Shown piece by piece: positions 46,401-58,081 of a stretch of 64,000 bases of DNA. The stretch's first letter is position 1; every line of letters starts with the position of its first letter. The notes under the pieces are model-generated. The model saw only the letters and a list, made by a program, of their open reading frames with translations. It had not been told where the DNA came from and ran no database searches. The stretch comes from Bradysia coprophila (Eukaryota > Arthropoda > Insecta > Diptera > Sciaridae): positions 996,075 to 1,060,074 of the forward strand of contig NW_023503372.1 of assembly GCF_014529535.1 (NCBI RefSeq), given 5' to 3'. The translations under genes and the position numbers were made by a program.

Positions 46401-49400
46401 TTATTCAGATATTTTTCCGTATTCCCAAATCCAACTTCATTGAAAACTCTGCATGACGAATCTTATTTTTGATGAAATAGAATTTGAACCTTCACATGCG
46501 GCACACGTATCTCCTCTATTATTACGAAATTTTTTACTTCTCTTGATCTAAATGATTTCAACAGATTTAGATCAAATCTTTGCCTTCATTGAATGGTGAC
46601 ATACGGCCTCAACCAGAGTAGTACGGACCGTATATTCAGTCAGGTTCAATATTTTCTTAATCACTTCAACTAATTAAGTAGCCGTCCGCAAAGGGTTTAA
46701 TAATGAGACAGCGAAGGTCAACGAACAGTCATTCCACTTTAGTCATACTGTTTCCTTTATTGATTTGACTTCGGTATGACATAAAGTGCTGACTGGTTCT
46801 TTTCGCGGCTGTGTGTCAGAACGAGTGCATGTTGATGCAGAATAACGTGGAAGGCAAACATTGAAAGAGAGGGAAAAGAATCTTGGTGTCATGAGCAGAG
46901 AACACTTTCAAATTCACAATCTGACGATGCTTACGACACTATCATAAATTTAATAAGTTTTTTTTTTCGATCTTTTAGGTCAGACATCTGTCGAACAACG
47001 GTCGTCGCGATTCGAGAAACCTCAGGACTACATCAATTATTTTCGTGACAGTGATCAACACAGTCCGCACAAAATACTGCAATGCTTGGAAAGTCTTCGT
47101 GTCGCCCTAACCAGCAATCCAATCAGCTGGATCAGAGATTTCGGCGAAGACGGTATCGATGTCATCGTCACTGTGCTGCAGAGGTGTAGGAAGTTTAAAA
47201 ACGCCGATTTCGACAAAATCGAATTGGAGTGCATCAGATGTTTGAAGGCTGTGGTCAACAATACGTGGGGATTGAATCTTGTTCTAACGCCCGAATCGCA
47301 TGCAGCTGTTATATCGCTAGCAAAGTGTTTAGATTCGAAAAAGCCAAACACAATGGTCGAAGCACTGCGACTGTTGGCTGGATTTTGTTTGGTAACCGAT
47401 CGAAACGGTTACGACAAAGTGCTACGCGCTATATCAATATCGGCCGATAAAAGTGGCGAACGATTCCGGAATATTGTCGAAGGTTTATTCGTTGAAGCCG
47501 ATAAGGGTGACACGAAACGCGATGTGTGTTGCCACAGTTTGATATTCATAAATACCATAACGAATTCACCAAGCGACCTAAACTTTCGGTTTCATTTGCG
47601 GTGCGAAATCATGCGGATGGGACTGCACGAACGACTCGACTTCCTGACGGATGACGTGAACAATAGTAATAACGACAATTTGAAGAAACATTTTAAAATT
47701 TTCAACGAAATACGCGAAGATGATTTCGAGGAGCTTAGTCAGCGGTTTGATAGTGTGCGCTTGGAATTGGACGATATGAACGATTGCTTTGAAGTACTTA
47801 AGAACTTGGTAGCCGATTCGCCCAGCGAGCCATACTTTTTGTCCATTTTACAGCATTTACTATTCATAAGAGACGATAACCAGTATCGAGTGGCGTATTT
47901 TCAACTCATCGAGGAATGTGTGTCACAAATCGTGCTAAACAAGAGTGGTTGTGATCCGAATTTCGAGAATCGAAATTTCCATATTGACACCGAGGTACTG
48001 CTGGAAGATTTGGTGGAAAAGACGAAGGCAAACGAAATATTGAAAGCGGAAGAGTACGAGAAGAAATTAGAACTCCTAGAAATCCATAAACAAGAAGCCG
48101 AAGCCAGGGCCGCAAATCTGGAGGAAAAGATAAAGCATTTCGAAGCGACTGGCGTGATGCCGAAAACATCGAAATTGCCTCAATTGCCTGCTGGAACTGT
48201 AATAGGTCCACCGCCACCACCAATGCCTGGAATGGCTCCACCTCCACCTCCAATGCCTGGAATGGGTCCATGTCCACCACCAATGCCTGGAATGGGTCCA
48301 CCTCCACCGCCAATGCCTGGAATGGGTCCACCTCCACCGCCAATGCCTGGAATGGGTCCACCTCCACCACCAATGCCAGGAATGGGTCCACCTCCACCGC
48401 CAATGCTTGGAATGGGTCCACGTCCACCATTCCCAACCGGATTGATGCCAGCTCCTCTTCCACACGGCATGAAACCGAAGAAGAAATGGCAGGTTGACGG
48501 TCCAACGAAACGAGCCAATTGGAAAGCCATCGTACCTCAGAAAATGTCGGAGAAAGCGTTTTGGGTGAAGTGTCAGGAGGAGAAATTGGCTGCCGACGAC
48601 ATTTTTGCTAGTCTTGCAACGAAATTTTCATCGAAACCCATTAAAAAGGAAGAGAAGGACAGCACAGACAAACCGGTATCGACAAAGAAAAACGTAATCG
48701 ACCTGCGAGTACTCGACGGCAAGACCGCACAAAATCTGTCCATCATCCTGAGCGGTTCGCTGAAACACTTATCGCATTCACAAATCAAAACGTCTCTACT
48801 TAAGTGCGACACCGATGTATTAAGTTCGAACGTTCTTCAGCAACTCATTCAACTGCTGCCAACTGCCGATCAGCTGAAGAAACTGCAAGATGTAAAGAAA
48901 ACTGGAGCTGAACTTTCCATGGCGGAAGATTTTGCTGCGACGTTAGGTGAAATCAAACGACTTGGTCCGCGGTTGCACAGTCTCAATTTCAAGCTCAGTC
49001 TACCGGATATGATTCAGGATGTGAAGCCGGACATTGTGGCTGGAACGGCAGCCTGCGAGGAGGTGAAAAATAGTAAAAAATTCTCCAAAGTTCTGGAGTT
49101 GATTTTGCTGTTTGGCAATTATTTGAATACGGGCTCGAAGAATGGTGAGGCGTACGGCTTCGAAATTGGATATCTAACGAAACTAACGAACACTAAAGAC
49201 TACGAAAATAAGCAGACACTTTTGCACTTTATCGTCGATACAATCGAAACCAAATTTCCAGATGCTTTAACATTCCACGAAGATCTGTCGCACGTTACGA
49301 AAGCGGCCAGAGTTAGTTTAGAAAACATACAAAAGACAATGCGACAAATGAACACGTCGCTCAAAAATCTCGAATCCGATTTGAACAACAACAAAGTTCC

Positions 49401-49953
49401 CCAGTCAGATGACGATAAATTCGCCGATGTAATGGACGATTTTGCCGTGCAGGCACGCCAACAAATTGAAGTGCTCGGCAAAATGCAAACACAAATGGAG
49501 AATCTGTTCAAAGATCTGGGCGAATATTTCTCATTCGACGTCAACAAGTACACAATGGAAGAGTTCTTCTCGGACATCAAGACATTCAAGGACCTGTTCA
49601 TCCAAGCATACAAAGACAATGTGAAAATCCGAGAAGAGGAAGAAAAGAATCAACGGATGCGCGAGGCGAGGGAACAAGCTCAACGAGATTTGCAGGACCG
49701 ACAGCAACGCAAACTGGCGTTGGTCGACATGGATGCGGCTCACAATCAGGAAGGTGTCATGGACAGTTTACTGGAAGCATTGCAAACGGGATCGGCGTTC
49801 GGCAATCGGGAGCATAGACGAAAACCGCGAGGCCATCATCTGAAGCGGGAGGAATTGCGAGCACAATTGAGTCGTAGTCGATCGAGGACACGGCTGACAC
49901 CGGGCGTACTCGTTACAAGAGAAATGATGTCCAACGAAATGTTAGCTTCTTAG
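40479..49953 (+). CDS. dia: Diaphanous, formin that nucleates and elongates actin filaments
   Basis: Exons 40479-40776 and 46979-49953 give 1,090 residues, essentially the length of Drosophila Dia (1,091). The N-terminus MSRHDKTKSSGILDSLFGRP is the family signature. The GTPase-binding and inhibitory regions follow (SRFEKPQDY, SLRVALTSNPISWI, RCLKAVVNNTWGLN, FRFHLRCEIMRMGL). A coiled coil lies near residues 440-490, the proline-rich FH1 at about 508-585, the FH2 actin-binding domain at about 600-980 (GNYLNTGSKNGEAYGF) and the autoinhibitory DAD at about 1027 (MDSLLEAL with a basic tail). Rho-GTP releases the DID-DAD clamp, and the protein acts in cytokinesis and at cell junctions. The start is the ATG in GAAAATGTCG. 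Its 6.2-kb first intron is full of repeats; the donor lies in a GT run. Confidence 0.97.
41955..42112 (-). repeat. Dispersed repeat, copy 2 (partner of 5228-5345)
   Basis: On the minus strand it gives GCCTTCGGCTCTGTC, CTTCTCACACGCTAAAAAA and CACTTTTCGGGTCCTAGGTA in the same order as 5228-5345. It also contains an extra GTACGAATAGTATTTATC block. Confidence 0.65.
42451..42598. mobile_element. MITE with GAGGTCGTTCGTAAATTACG ends
   Basis: The left end GAGGTCGTTCGTAAATTACG is complementary to the right end CGTAATTTATGAATGACCTC with a few mismatches. An internal TTGCGTTA block also repeats. It is non-coding and about 150 bp; I could not fix the target duplication. Confidence 0.65.
48205..48425 (+). 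repeat. 30-bp tandem repeat encoding the FH1 domain of Diaphanous
   Basis: Seven full 30-base units plus a partial one encode GPPPPPMPGM with minor variants. The FH1 prolines bind profilin-actin and feed the FH2 ring. Near-identical units imply recent expansion by slippage or unequal exchange, so the copy number may vary between individuals. Confidence 0.9.
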
Positions 49954-50111
49954 CGAACGGTGATTTTCATTTTAACGGCTAAAGTTTCTTCGTTTCTTTC
50001 TTTTCGAATCATTTTTTGTACATAGACCAAATGTTTGAAGCAAAAACCGAAAATTTCCAAAACTTTTTTTACGAAATGTAAATTTAAACGAAAACGGGAC
50101 TAATTTTATGA

Positions 50112-50117
50112 AATAAA
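50112..50117 (+). terminator. Poly(A) signal of diaphanous
   Basis: AATAAA about 160 bases after the stop codon, in AT-rich 3' UTR. Confidence 0.6.
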
Positions 50118-50466
50118 ATTAGTGATCATCATCGATACATACAAACGAAATTGTTACAGTGACTGCGACGGTTTACAATATTATATTTGCTAACTAATAT
50201 CGACCTAACTTGTGCTTCCAACAAAGCCGGTAGAGAAAATATAAATTTGTCGCTACAAATTAACTGCTGTGATGTTTTTATTGATCTTGTGTGTCCAGAG
50301 CCGTTAAACTTTTGTCCACGCAATACTGTTAGAGAAGTGATAACAGATGGCGCTGCTGCAAAAATTTCGCTCACTAAAATCCCATTTGGTGAGGCGACAG
50401 AAACGTCCTACGTTATCATTTCTATGGATCCTGGTCCAAAATGTTTGCTTCGTAGACGACCTATAT

Positions 50467-50634
50467 CAACGCACTTCAAGCAAAGGTGCTTCGAGTGACA
50501 GCTGCCAAATAGAGTACTATTTTGTATGAAAAATGTTTCAAGATTTTTTACAGTGCCAAAATTTGATTGATACACTCTCCCTTTTTACAGTACTCTCTTT
50601 AGAGTACCACTCATGCTTTGCTTGAAGTGCGTTG
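50467..50634. mobile_element. MITE with perfect CAACGCACTTCAAGCAAAG ends
   Basis: A 168-bp element. The 19-base ends are perfect inverted repeats, and an inner GAGTACT block is also mirrored. The flanks are TATAT-like on both sides, suggesting a short A/T target duplication. It lies between diaphanous and the left hsp70 copy. Confidence 0.75.
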
Positions 50635-51051
50635 AATATATGTATGAGTACCAAGTACTTAACATATTTTGTGTTCTCGTTGCAACTCTTGAATCATGAA
50701 AGTTCACACCAAGAGTATACGTACATGTCTGGCTTGAAGAATTAGAAATTGCCGAGAACTATCAAAGGAAAAACGCAAAGTCTGAGGAACTGATCTTTCA
50801 ACCATCTACAGCAAAGAAAAGACTTTTGAGCGCTCCAACCCTAAGAACTGAAGGTAAGAGTAAAAACCCTCCAACTGACTTAAACTTCTAAAGCTCCGAG
50901 TTTTCTAGGAAGGCGGAAGTTTCGCCGTTTGACCTGTTTTGCTCAAGCAGATAAAATGAAAAACCACTTTTTTTGATCTTAAAACTAAACTTAAAATTTT
51001 ATTAAATTAAAAATAATTCGTTCAGTCAGTGCAGTACATAACAATTATAGC

Positions 51052-52956
51052 TTAATCAACTTCTTCAACAGTTGGCCCAGATTGCTGTCCAAAACCACCA
51101 GCCTGTTGTCCACAACTTGTCGACTGATTGCCGCCGTGCAACTTTGTCATGATCGGACTGCACAATTTGGTCAATTCTTTCAGTCTGTCTTCGAACTCTT
51201 CCTTCTCTGCCAAGGAATTTCCGTCCAACCATTTGATGTTCTCGTTGCATTTGTCCCGAACCAGTGTTTTGTCCGATTCACTCAATTTATCACCAGACTC
51301 ATCAACGGCCTGCTTAACACCGAAGATATAACTTTCCAAATTGTTTCTGGCTGTGATCTTTTCCCGTTGCCGTTCATCTTCCTCCTTGTAGCGTTCGGCT
51401 TCGGCTAACATTCGATCGATTTCGGATTGTGACAGTCTTCCCTTGTCGTTTTTGATTGTGATGTTCTTGACGTTGCCTGTGCTCAGTTCTTTGGCCGATA
51501 CGTTCAAAATGCCATTGGCGTCCATATCGAATGTGACCTCGATTTTTGGTACACCTCTGGGTGCTGGCGGTATTCCCGACAGGTCGAAATTGCCCAGCAG
51601 ATTGTTGTCTTTGGTTAAAGCTCGTTCGCCTTCATACACTTGAATAGAAACGCCCGGTTGATTGTCCGCATATGTTGAGAATGTTTGAGTTTGTTTGCAT
51701 GGAATTCTGGAGTTTCTATCGACGATTTTTGTCATCACACCACCGGCCGTTTCGATACCAAGCGAAAGTGGTGCCACATCGACCAAAAGTACGTCCTGAA
51801 TCTTAGAGTCCTGGTCTCCGTTTATGATGGCAGCTTGCACAGCTGCACCATAGGCAACGGCCTCGTCCGGATTGATCGATAAGTTCAGTGCCTTTCCGCA
51901 GAAATAGTTCTGCAGCAATGACTGCACTTTGGGAATTCTCGTTGAACCGCCAACCATCACAATGTCGTCGATTTGTCGTTTGTCCATTTTAGCATCACGT
52001 AAAGCCTTTTCCACCGGTTCAATCGTCGCTCGGAATAGGTCGGCGCACAGCTCTTCGAAACGGGCACGCGAAATTTTCGTGTAGAAATCAATGCCGTCGA
52101 TGAGAGCGTCAATTTCGATTGTAGCTTCCGTACTGGACGACAAAGTACGTTTAGCCCGTTCGGCTGCTGTTCTCAATCGTCGAAGCGCCCGTGCATTGGC
52201 AGTCAAATCCTTTTTGTACTTTCGTTTGAATTCTTCGCAGAAATGACTCACAAGTCGATTGTCGAAGTCCTCGCCACCCAAATGTGTGTCGCCAGCTGTA
52301 GATTTCACCTCGAACAACGATCCTTCGTCGATGCTGAGAATGGACACATCAAAAGTGCCACCTCCCAAGTCGAAAATCAGAACATTTCGTTCGCCTTTCA
52401 GATTCTTATCCAGACCATAAGCCAATGCTGCGGCTGTCGGTTCATTGATGATACGAAGTACGTTGAGTCCAGCAATCACACCGGCGTCTTTGGTTGCTTG
52501 CCGCTGTGAATCATTGAAATAAGCTGGTACTGTAATGACCGCATTCTGAACCGATTCACCAAGGTATGCCTCGGCCGTTTCCTTCATTTTTGTTAGAACC
52601 ATTGAACTGATTTCTTCCGGTGCGAATCGTTTCCGTTCACCTTTGAATTCTGCAACAATTTTCGGCTTTCCATTTTCACTCAGCACAGTGAATGGCCAGT
52701 GTTTCATGTCCTCTTGGATTTTCTTGTCATCGTATTTGCGTCCAATAAGTCGTTTTGCATCGAAAATCGTATTCTTGGGATTCATAGCCACTTGATTCTT
52801 GGCTGCATCGCCAATCAAACGTTCCGAATCGGAGAATGCAACATAGCTGGGCGTTGTACGGTTTCCTTGATCGTTGGCAATAATTTCCACCTTTCCGTGC
52901 TGGAACACTCCAACGCAGGAGTATGTGGTACCCAAATCAATTCCGATTGCTGGCAT
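51052..52956 (-). CDS. hsp70: Heat-inducible cytosolic Hsp70, left copy
   Basis: An intronless gene of 634 residues. The three Hsp70 signatures are intact: [12 protein letters not shown] near the start, [14 protein letters not shown] in the ATPase domain and [16 protein letters not shown] later. The substrate-binding domain follows, ending in a Gly/Gln-rich tail and EEVD, the motif that docks TPR co-chaperones and marks cytosolic forms. The protein binds unfolded polypeptides with ATP-driven cycles. No introns, a long A-rich 5' UTR, a TATATAAA box and heat-shock elements upstream are all typical of heat-induced insect hsp70 genes, which must be expressed when splicing fails. It is arranged head to head with the copy at 55054. 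Confidence 0.97.
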   Translation of the reverse strand: MPAIGIDLGTTYSCVGVFQHGKVEIIANDQGNRTTPSYVAFSDSERLIGDAAKNQVAMNPKNTIFDAKRLIGRKYDDKKIQEDMKHWPFTVLSENGKPKIVAEFKGERKRFAPEEISSMVLTKMKETAEAYLGESVQNAVITVPAYFNDSQRQATKDAGVIAGLNVLRIINEPTAAALAYGLDKNLKGERNVLIFDLGGGTFDVSILSIDEGSLFEVKSTAGDTHLGGEDFDNRLVSHFCEEFKRKYKKDLTANARALRRLRTAAERAKRTLSSSTEATIEIDALIDGIDFYTKISRARFEELCADLFRATIEPVEKALRDAKMDKRQIDDIVMVGGSTRIPKVQSLLQNYFCGKALNLSINPDEAVAYGAAVQAAIINGDQDSKIQDVLLVDVAPLSLGIETAGGVMTKIVDRNSRIPCKQTQTFSTYADNQPGVSIQVYEGERALTKDNNLLGNFDLSGIPPAPRGVPKIEVTFDMDANGILNVSAKELSTGNVKNITIKNDKGRLSQSEIDRMLAEAERYKEEDERQREKITARNNLESYIFGVKQAVDESGDKLSESDKTLVRDKCNENIKWLDGNSLAEKEEFEDRLKELTKLCSPIMTKLHGGNQSTSCGQQAGGFGQQSGPTVEEVD

Positions 52957-53163
52957 TTTTGTTCACTTTGTCTCTTTGATAAACTTTTAATTTGTTGAAT
53001 TTTCAAAATTTCTATTTGGATTTCACTTTTTTCTTTACACTTTTTCTTAAAATTTGCTTTCAAGATTTTCTGGCAAAATAATTTTCTTCTCTTTCACTTT
53101 ATTGTTCACTGTTCACTGTTCGCTTGTTTGTTTTACTATGAAGCACCGTACAATTGTTCGCCG

Positions 53164-53262
53164 TTTATATATTCAAACCGTTCGTATAGCGACTTTTCAT
53201 GCATTTTCTAGAAAACTCTCAACAGCTCGATAACACATTTGTAGTGGTTTCGTGAACTCTTC
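53164..53262 (-). promoter_or_regulatory. Heat-shock promoter of the left hsp70
   Basis: TATATAAA on the minus strand at 53164-53171. Upstream lie TTCTAGAA (53206-53213), a perfect pair of inverted heat-shock units, and GAAGAGTTCACGAA (53249-53262), a cluster of nGAAn units with one spacing off by a base. Sequence from here to the start codon is almost the same as in the right copy. Confidence 0.8.
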
Positions 53263-53342
53263 AGATTGTACTCGAACAGTGTAAAACCGTTCCAATGTTT
53301 TCTCTATTTGGTTGTGCTGGATGTTTCGAGAAACGAATGAAA

Positions 53343-54660
53343 TGTTGTTGTTTTTTAGTTATAGCCATCGATATAATGTAGTGTCCACAGTATCGATTGT
53401 AATATCATAGGTCAATTAAATATCATGTACTCATTAATTAGGTCCCACCTTTTGGGTGGGTCAGGTCACACTTGACTGATAATTTTCACAAAATTATGAT
53501 CGCACTTAAAACGCTCATAGCTCCCAAATGGGCGATCTTTTGGGAAAACCATGAAACAAGTGTCGACTAGAATTTGAAACTCTGTAACTTTGCCCTAAAA
53601 CGAACTTTCTATCTACCATATTTTCCAAGTATGAAACGCTCATAGGTTGGTAAAATTCATCAATTTCAAAACGAATGAAAATCCGTTTCTTCATGTAAAT
53701 ATCAAAATTTTGAAATTCAATATCTCGGCGAAATCTTAACCTGTTTTAACTTGTGATAGCTAGTTGAACTCGTATGGACGCTCAGATTACAAATAATATA
53801 TATTTTTTTCAAATTTTTTTAATGTGAACGTACTTGCGTCACGGCCCTTCACTAACGTAGGGCCATGATTATCAACAGGGGAAAATCCTGTTTTTCTGGA
53901 ATAGTTTCCAAATCCTTAGGCGATGGTAAATTAATGATAGAAATTAGGAATTATTCGAGAATTTAATTCAATGTAGTGCTATTTATTAATTACAGCCTGA
54001 TGAAGCTCTTAATAAACCGAGCGATATATTGCACCAAAATGAAACAGTTTTTCAATCCACCGCTAAATTTCATGTCAACGTCAACGAGAAAACATTAGGG
54101 CGGCATTACTCATCTTCGAACTTAACCTCTGGATTAACTAGTTTCATCAAAATCAGTTAAGAATTACTCAATACTCAAGTTATCGTCGTGACAAAAAAAA
54201 TGTTTAATTTTTAGACACTTGGGGAGTTATTGCATGAGCCGAAGGCGAAATAATAGCAATTTTTCACTGCTACTATTTCACCCAGATAGATAAAAACAAT
54301 TACGTTTTTCTTAACATTTCATACATTTTCAAACATCGCGTACTTGTGTGGTTACAAACATTTTAGGTTTTTTTCTGGCGCAAGACCCTTGACTTTCAGT
54401 CAAGGTAATAAAGTAAATATCAGTTCATTTTTTTTGAATTTTATTTCATTCATTTACAAATACTCAAGTACACATACAAATACAACTTTCGTTGGCTTCG
54501 TCCCAATTATTCAAATTCATTCACAACTAATACTCGATTCAACATTTGAAGGTATTTTCCAGAAAAATTGTCTCAAAATAAAATTTTTATTTTTAGAATC
54601 CTTCGCAATGGATTTATGTTTGTAAATATTTATTCAAGAGCAAGTTCAAACTAATTATAT
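53343..54660. other. Spacer between the hsp70 arms
   Basis: About 1.3 kb of single-copy, AT-rich sequence with no gene I can support. It separates the two inverted arms and would form the loop if they paired. Confidence 0.6.
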
Positions 54661-54749
54661 CATTTTATTCGTTTCGAGGAACATCCAGCACACCGCACAA
54701 CCAAATAGAGAAAACATTGGAACGGTTTTACACTGTTCGAGTACAATCT

Positions 54750-54848
54750 GAAGAGTTCACGAAACCACTACAAATGTGTTATCGAGCTGTTGAGAGTTTT
54801 CTAGAAAATGCATGAAAAGTCGCTATACGAACGGTTTGAATATATAAA
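54750..54848 (+). promoter_or_regulatory. Heat-shock promoter of the right hsp70
   Basis: Mirror of the left promoter: GAAGAGTTCACGAA at 54750-54763, TTCTAGAA at 54799-54806 and TATATAAA from 54841. Transcription should begin near 54870, leaving an A-rich 5' UTR of about 180 bases, suited to translation during heat shock. Confidence 0.8.
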
Positions 54849-55053
54849 CGGCGAACAATTGTACGGTGCTTCATAGTAAAACAAACAAGCGAACAGTGAA
54901 CAGTGAACAATAAAGTGAAAGAGAAGAAAATTATTTTGCCAGAAAATCTTGAAAGCAAATTAAGAAAAAGTGTAAAGAAAAAAGTGAAATCCAAATAGAA
55001 ATTTTGAAAATTCAACAAATTAAAAGTTTATCAAAGAGACAAAGTGAACAAAA

Positions 55054-56958
55054 ATGCCAGCAATCGGAATTGATTTGGGTACCACATACTCCTGCGTTGG
55101 AGTGTTCCAGCACGGAAAGGTGGAAATTATTGCCAACGATCAAGGAAACCGTACAACGCCCAGCTATGTTGCATTCTCCGATTCGGAACGTTTGATTGGC
55201 GATGCAGCCAAGAATCAAGTGGCTATGAATCCCAAGAATACGATTTTCGATGCAAAACGACTTATTGGACGTAAATACGATGACAAGAAAATCCAAGAGG
55301 ACATGAAACACTGGCCATTCACTGTGCTGAGTGAAAATGGAAAGCCGAAAATTGTTGCAGAATTCAAAGGTGAACGGAAACGATTCGCACCGGAAGAAAT
55401 CAGTTCAATGGTTCTAACAAAAATGAAGGAAACGGCCGAGGCATACCTTGGTGAATCGGTTCAGAATGCGGTCATTACAGTACCAGCTTATTTCAATGAT
55501 TCACAGCGGCAAGCAACCAAAGACGCCGGTGTGATTGCTGGACTCAACGTACTTCGTATCATCAATGAACCGACAGCCGCAGCATTGGCTTATGGTCTGG
55601 ATAAGAATCTGAAAGGCGAACGAAATGTTCTGATTTTCGACTTGGGAGGTGGCACTTTTGATGTGTCCATTCTCAGCATCGACGAAGGATCGTTGTTCGA
55701 GGTGAAATCTACAGCTGGCGACACACATTTGGGTGGCGAGGACTTCGACAATCGACTTGTGAGTCATTTCTGCGAAGAATTCAAACGAAAGTACAAAAAG
55801 GATTTGACTGCCAATGCACGGGCGCTTCGACGATTGAGAACAGCAGCCGAACGGGCTAAACGTACTTTGTCGTCCAGTACGGAAGCTACAATCGAAATTG
55901 ACGCTCTCATCGACGGCATTGATTTCTACACGAAAATTTCGCGTGCCCGTTTCGAAGAGCTGTGCGCCGACCTATTCCGAGCGACGATTGAACCGGTGGA
56001 AAAGGCTTTACGTGATGCTAAAATGGACAAACGACAAATCGACGACATTGTGATGGTTGGCGGTTCAACGAGAATTCCCAAAGTGCAGTCATTGCTGCAG
56101 AACTATTTCTGCGGAAAGGCACTGAACTTATCGATCAATCCGGACGAGGCCGTTGCCTATGGTGCAGCTGTGCAAGCTGCCATCATAAACGGAGACCAGG
56201 ACTCTAAGATTCAGGACGTACTTTTGGTCGATGTGGCACCACTTTCGCTTGGTATCGAAACGGCCGGTGGTGTGATGACAAAAATCGTCGATAGAAACTC
56301 CAGAATTCCATGCAAACAAACTCAAACATTCTCAACATATGCGGACAATCAACCGGGCGTTTCTATTCAAGTGTATGAAGGCGAACGAGCTTTAACCAAA
56401 GACAACAATCTGCTGGGCAATTTCGACCTGTCGGGAATACCGCCAGCACCCAGAGGTGTACCAAAAATCGAGGTCACATTCGATATGGACGCCAATGGCA
56501 TTTTGAACGTATCGGCCAAAGAACTGAGCACAGGCAACGTCAAGAATATCACAATCAAAAACGACAAGGGAAGACTGTCACAATCCGAAATCGATCGAAT
56601 GTTAGCCGAAGCCGAACGCTACAAGGAGGAAGATGAACGGCAACGGGAAAAGATCACAGCCAGAAACAATTTGGAAAGTTATATCTTCGGTGTTAAGCAG
56701 GCCGTTGATGAGTCTGGTGATAAATTGAGTGAATCGGACAAGACACTGGTTCGGGGCAAATGCAACGAGAACATCAAATGGCTGGACGGAAATTCCTTGG
56801 CAGAGAAGGAAGAGTTCGAAGACAGACTGAAAGAATTGACCAAATTGTGCAGTCCGATCATGACAAAATTGCACGGCGGCAATCAGTCGACAAGTTGTGG
56901 ACAACAGGCTGGTGGTTTTGGACAGCAATCTGGGCCAACTGTTGAAGAAGTTGATTAA
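55054..56958 (+). CDS. hsp70: Heat-inducible cytosolic Hsp70, right copy
   Basis: Intronless, 634 residues, and the same protein as the left copy except that the segment LVRDKCNE there is LVRGKCNE here. The Asp-to-Gly change lies in the C-terminal helical lid and is not at an active site. The ATPase signatures and the EEVD terminus are intact. The nucleotide differences I could find are few and mostly in the last 500 bases. Flanking DNA is shared from the distal promoter (about 54661) to past the AATAAA at 57007-57012. The pair resembles the divergent hsp70 loci of Drosophila in layout. Confidence 0.97.
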   Translation: MPAIGIDLGTTYSCVGVFQHGKVEIIANDQGNRTTPSYVAFSDSERLIGDAAKNQVAMNPKNTIFDAKRLIGRKYDDKKIQEDMKHWPFTVLSENGKPKIVAEFKGERKRFAPEEISSMVLTKMKETAEAYLGESVQNAVITVPAYFNDSQRQATKDAGVIAGLNVLRIINEPTAAALAYGLDKNLKGERNVLIFDLGGGTFDVSILSIDEGSLFEVKSTAGDTHLGGEDFDNRLVSHFCEEFKRKYKKDLTANARALRRLRTAAERAKRTLSSSTEATIEIDALIDGIDFYTKISRARFEELCADLFRATIEPVEKALRDAKMDKRQIDDIVMVGGSTRIPKVQSLLQNYFCGKALNLSINPDEAVAYGAAVQAAIINGDQDSKIQDVLLVDVAPLSLGIETAGGVMTKIVDRNSRIPCKQTQTFSTYADNQPGVSIQVYEGERALTKDNNLLGNFDLSGIPPAPRGVPKIEVTFDMDANGILNVSAKELSTGNVKNITIKNDKGRLSQSEIDRMLAEAERYKEEDERQREKITARNNLESYIFGVKQAVDESGDKLSESDKTLVRGKCNENIKWLDGNSLAEKEEFEDRLKELTKLCSPIMTKLHGGNQSTSCGQQAGGFGQQSGPTVEEVD

Positions 56959-57094
56959 GCTATAATTGTTATGTACTGCACTGACTGAACGAATTATTTT
57001 TAATTTAATAAAATTTTAAGTTTAGTTTTAAGAGTCAAAAAAATTGTTTTTCATTTTGTTGGCTTGAGTTGAGCAAAACAGGTCAAGCCGCGAC

Positions 57095-58081
57095 ACAGGA
57101 AACTTTGTCCTTTTCATACCTTTAAATTCAATGATCACATCAGTTGTAAAGACAATCTCCGGGAAAATGTCAGAGTTGTAGAAAAGTGAAATAATTTGGG
57201 GACCTACAAGATTGAAAATTTTCTGAAGAGGATTCCCTTGACTTGAAACCTGGAATAATTTTTAGTTGACTTATCCGAGGACTTATCATAGGAGTAGCCT
57301 AGTCGCTTCATCAGGAATTGTGGGCAACTTTCTAGCGAGGGAAGCACAACATGTGTCTCAAGCAAGAAGCCATGAATTTTGACTAGATTGGAACTAGTTG
57401 GAGCGGTCAAGGTTACCTCCACAGAATAGATCGATCGATCCTATATGTTCTTGTGGTCTTTTACCTGAGTACTGGTGTACGCATCCTTCGATACTAAGAA
57501 ATGTAGGGTTCCGGTGATAGGGGAAGCAGGAAACAAGATTTTCCATACCTCGAATCTATCCCAAACGTTAAACGACTGCATACCGTCACCATACTTTTTA
57601 AGTAAACGTGTTATTGCTTTGGTTTACCTTAGTGTTAAATGCGAAAGCTTGTACTTCACTTGTTTCGTTTTTCCCGAAAATAGGTCTTGGTTTGGAGTGC
57701 GAGCACAGTTAGATTTCGATGTTTTGGGGTCAATGGTTTCAATGGTTTTTCGACTCCAATAACTTCACAAAGTTGTTAAAATCTTTGCAAGACTCAAACT
57801 CAATTAGAGCCTTCATCATCGACGTCTTAAGGGAATGTGTTTGTGGGCACAGTGAGAAACAATTTTTCTTCAAACATCGAAATGTTGTTGGCGACAAAAC
57901 ATTTAGCACAGGGATTGGGGCACTCCAAATCTGCCAAGAAATATTTTCACGATGACTGAAATTTTGTTTCGCCTTTCCTCGAGACGCAACCATCTTCAGA
58001 TGTTGTAGAAAACTCTCCGTTTTTTTCAACCTCTTAGAACAAGGATTTATTCGTTACAAACGTAAAGCTACGGACATTAAT
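57095..58081. other. Intergenic DNA between hsp70 and the MGST3-like gene
   Basis: The two genes converge here. Open frames up to about 96 codons occur on both strands around 57475-58029; they might be remnants of a retroelement but show no motif that I can name. No gene is supported. Confidence 0.4.

Larger units (their letters stand above)
40777..46978 (+). other. Diaphanous intron 1
   Basis: A 6.2-kb intron opening with (GT)n and closing with TTTTAG. It contains an inverted repeat around 41690-41950 (TCCGTTTACGCTCCGTTTA against its complement), the inverted copy of the 5228 repeat (41955-42112), a MITE (42451-42598) and clustered TTCGAACAGTT motifs near 44125-44212. I found no nested gene; open frames of up to 98 codons have no recognisable product. 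Confidence 0.55.
50928..57090. repeat. Large inverted duplication carrying the two hsp70 genes
   Basis: The arms, about 50928-53342 and 54661-57090, are reverse complements through promoter, 5' UTR, coding region and 3' UTR. Homology fades at GTTTGACCTGTTTTGCTCAA on the left and its counterpart TTGAGCAAAACAGGTCAAGC on the right. The 1.3-kb spacer is unique. The near identity of the arms implies either a recent duplication or continuing gene conversion. Confidence 0.9.

Noticed and set aside
47906..48530. Long open frames on the minus strand across the FH1 repeats of diaphanous (up to 199 codons)
   Set aside because: They arise from the GC-rich 30-base tandem repeat read backwards; the plus strand is the conserved formin.
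51082..52998. Open frames of 60-108 codons antisense to each hsp70
   Set aside because: These mirror the conserved coding sequence and occur identically in both copies because the copies are identical; no independent gene is implied.
57475..58029. Open frames that vaguely recall BEL/Pao retroelement proteins
   Set aside because: Resemblance limited to a few residues, on conflicting strands, with no catalytic motif; not supportable.
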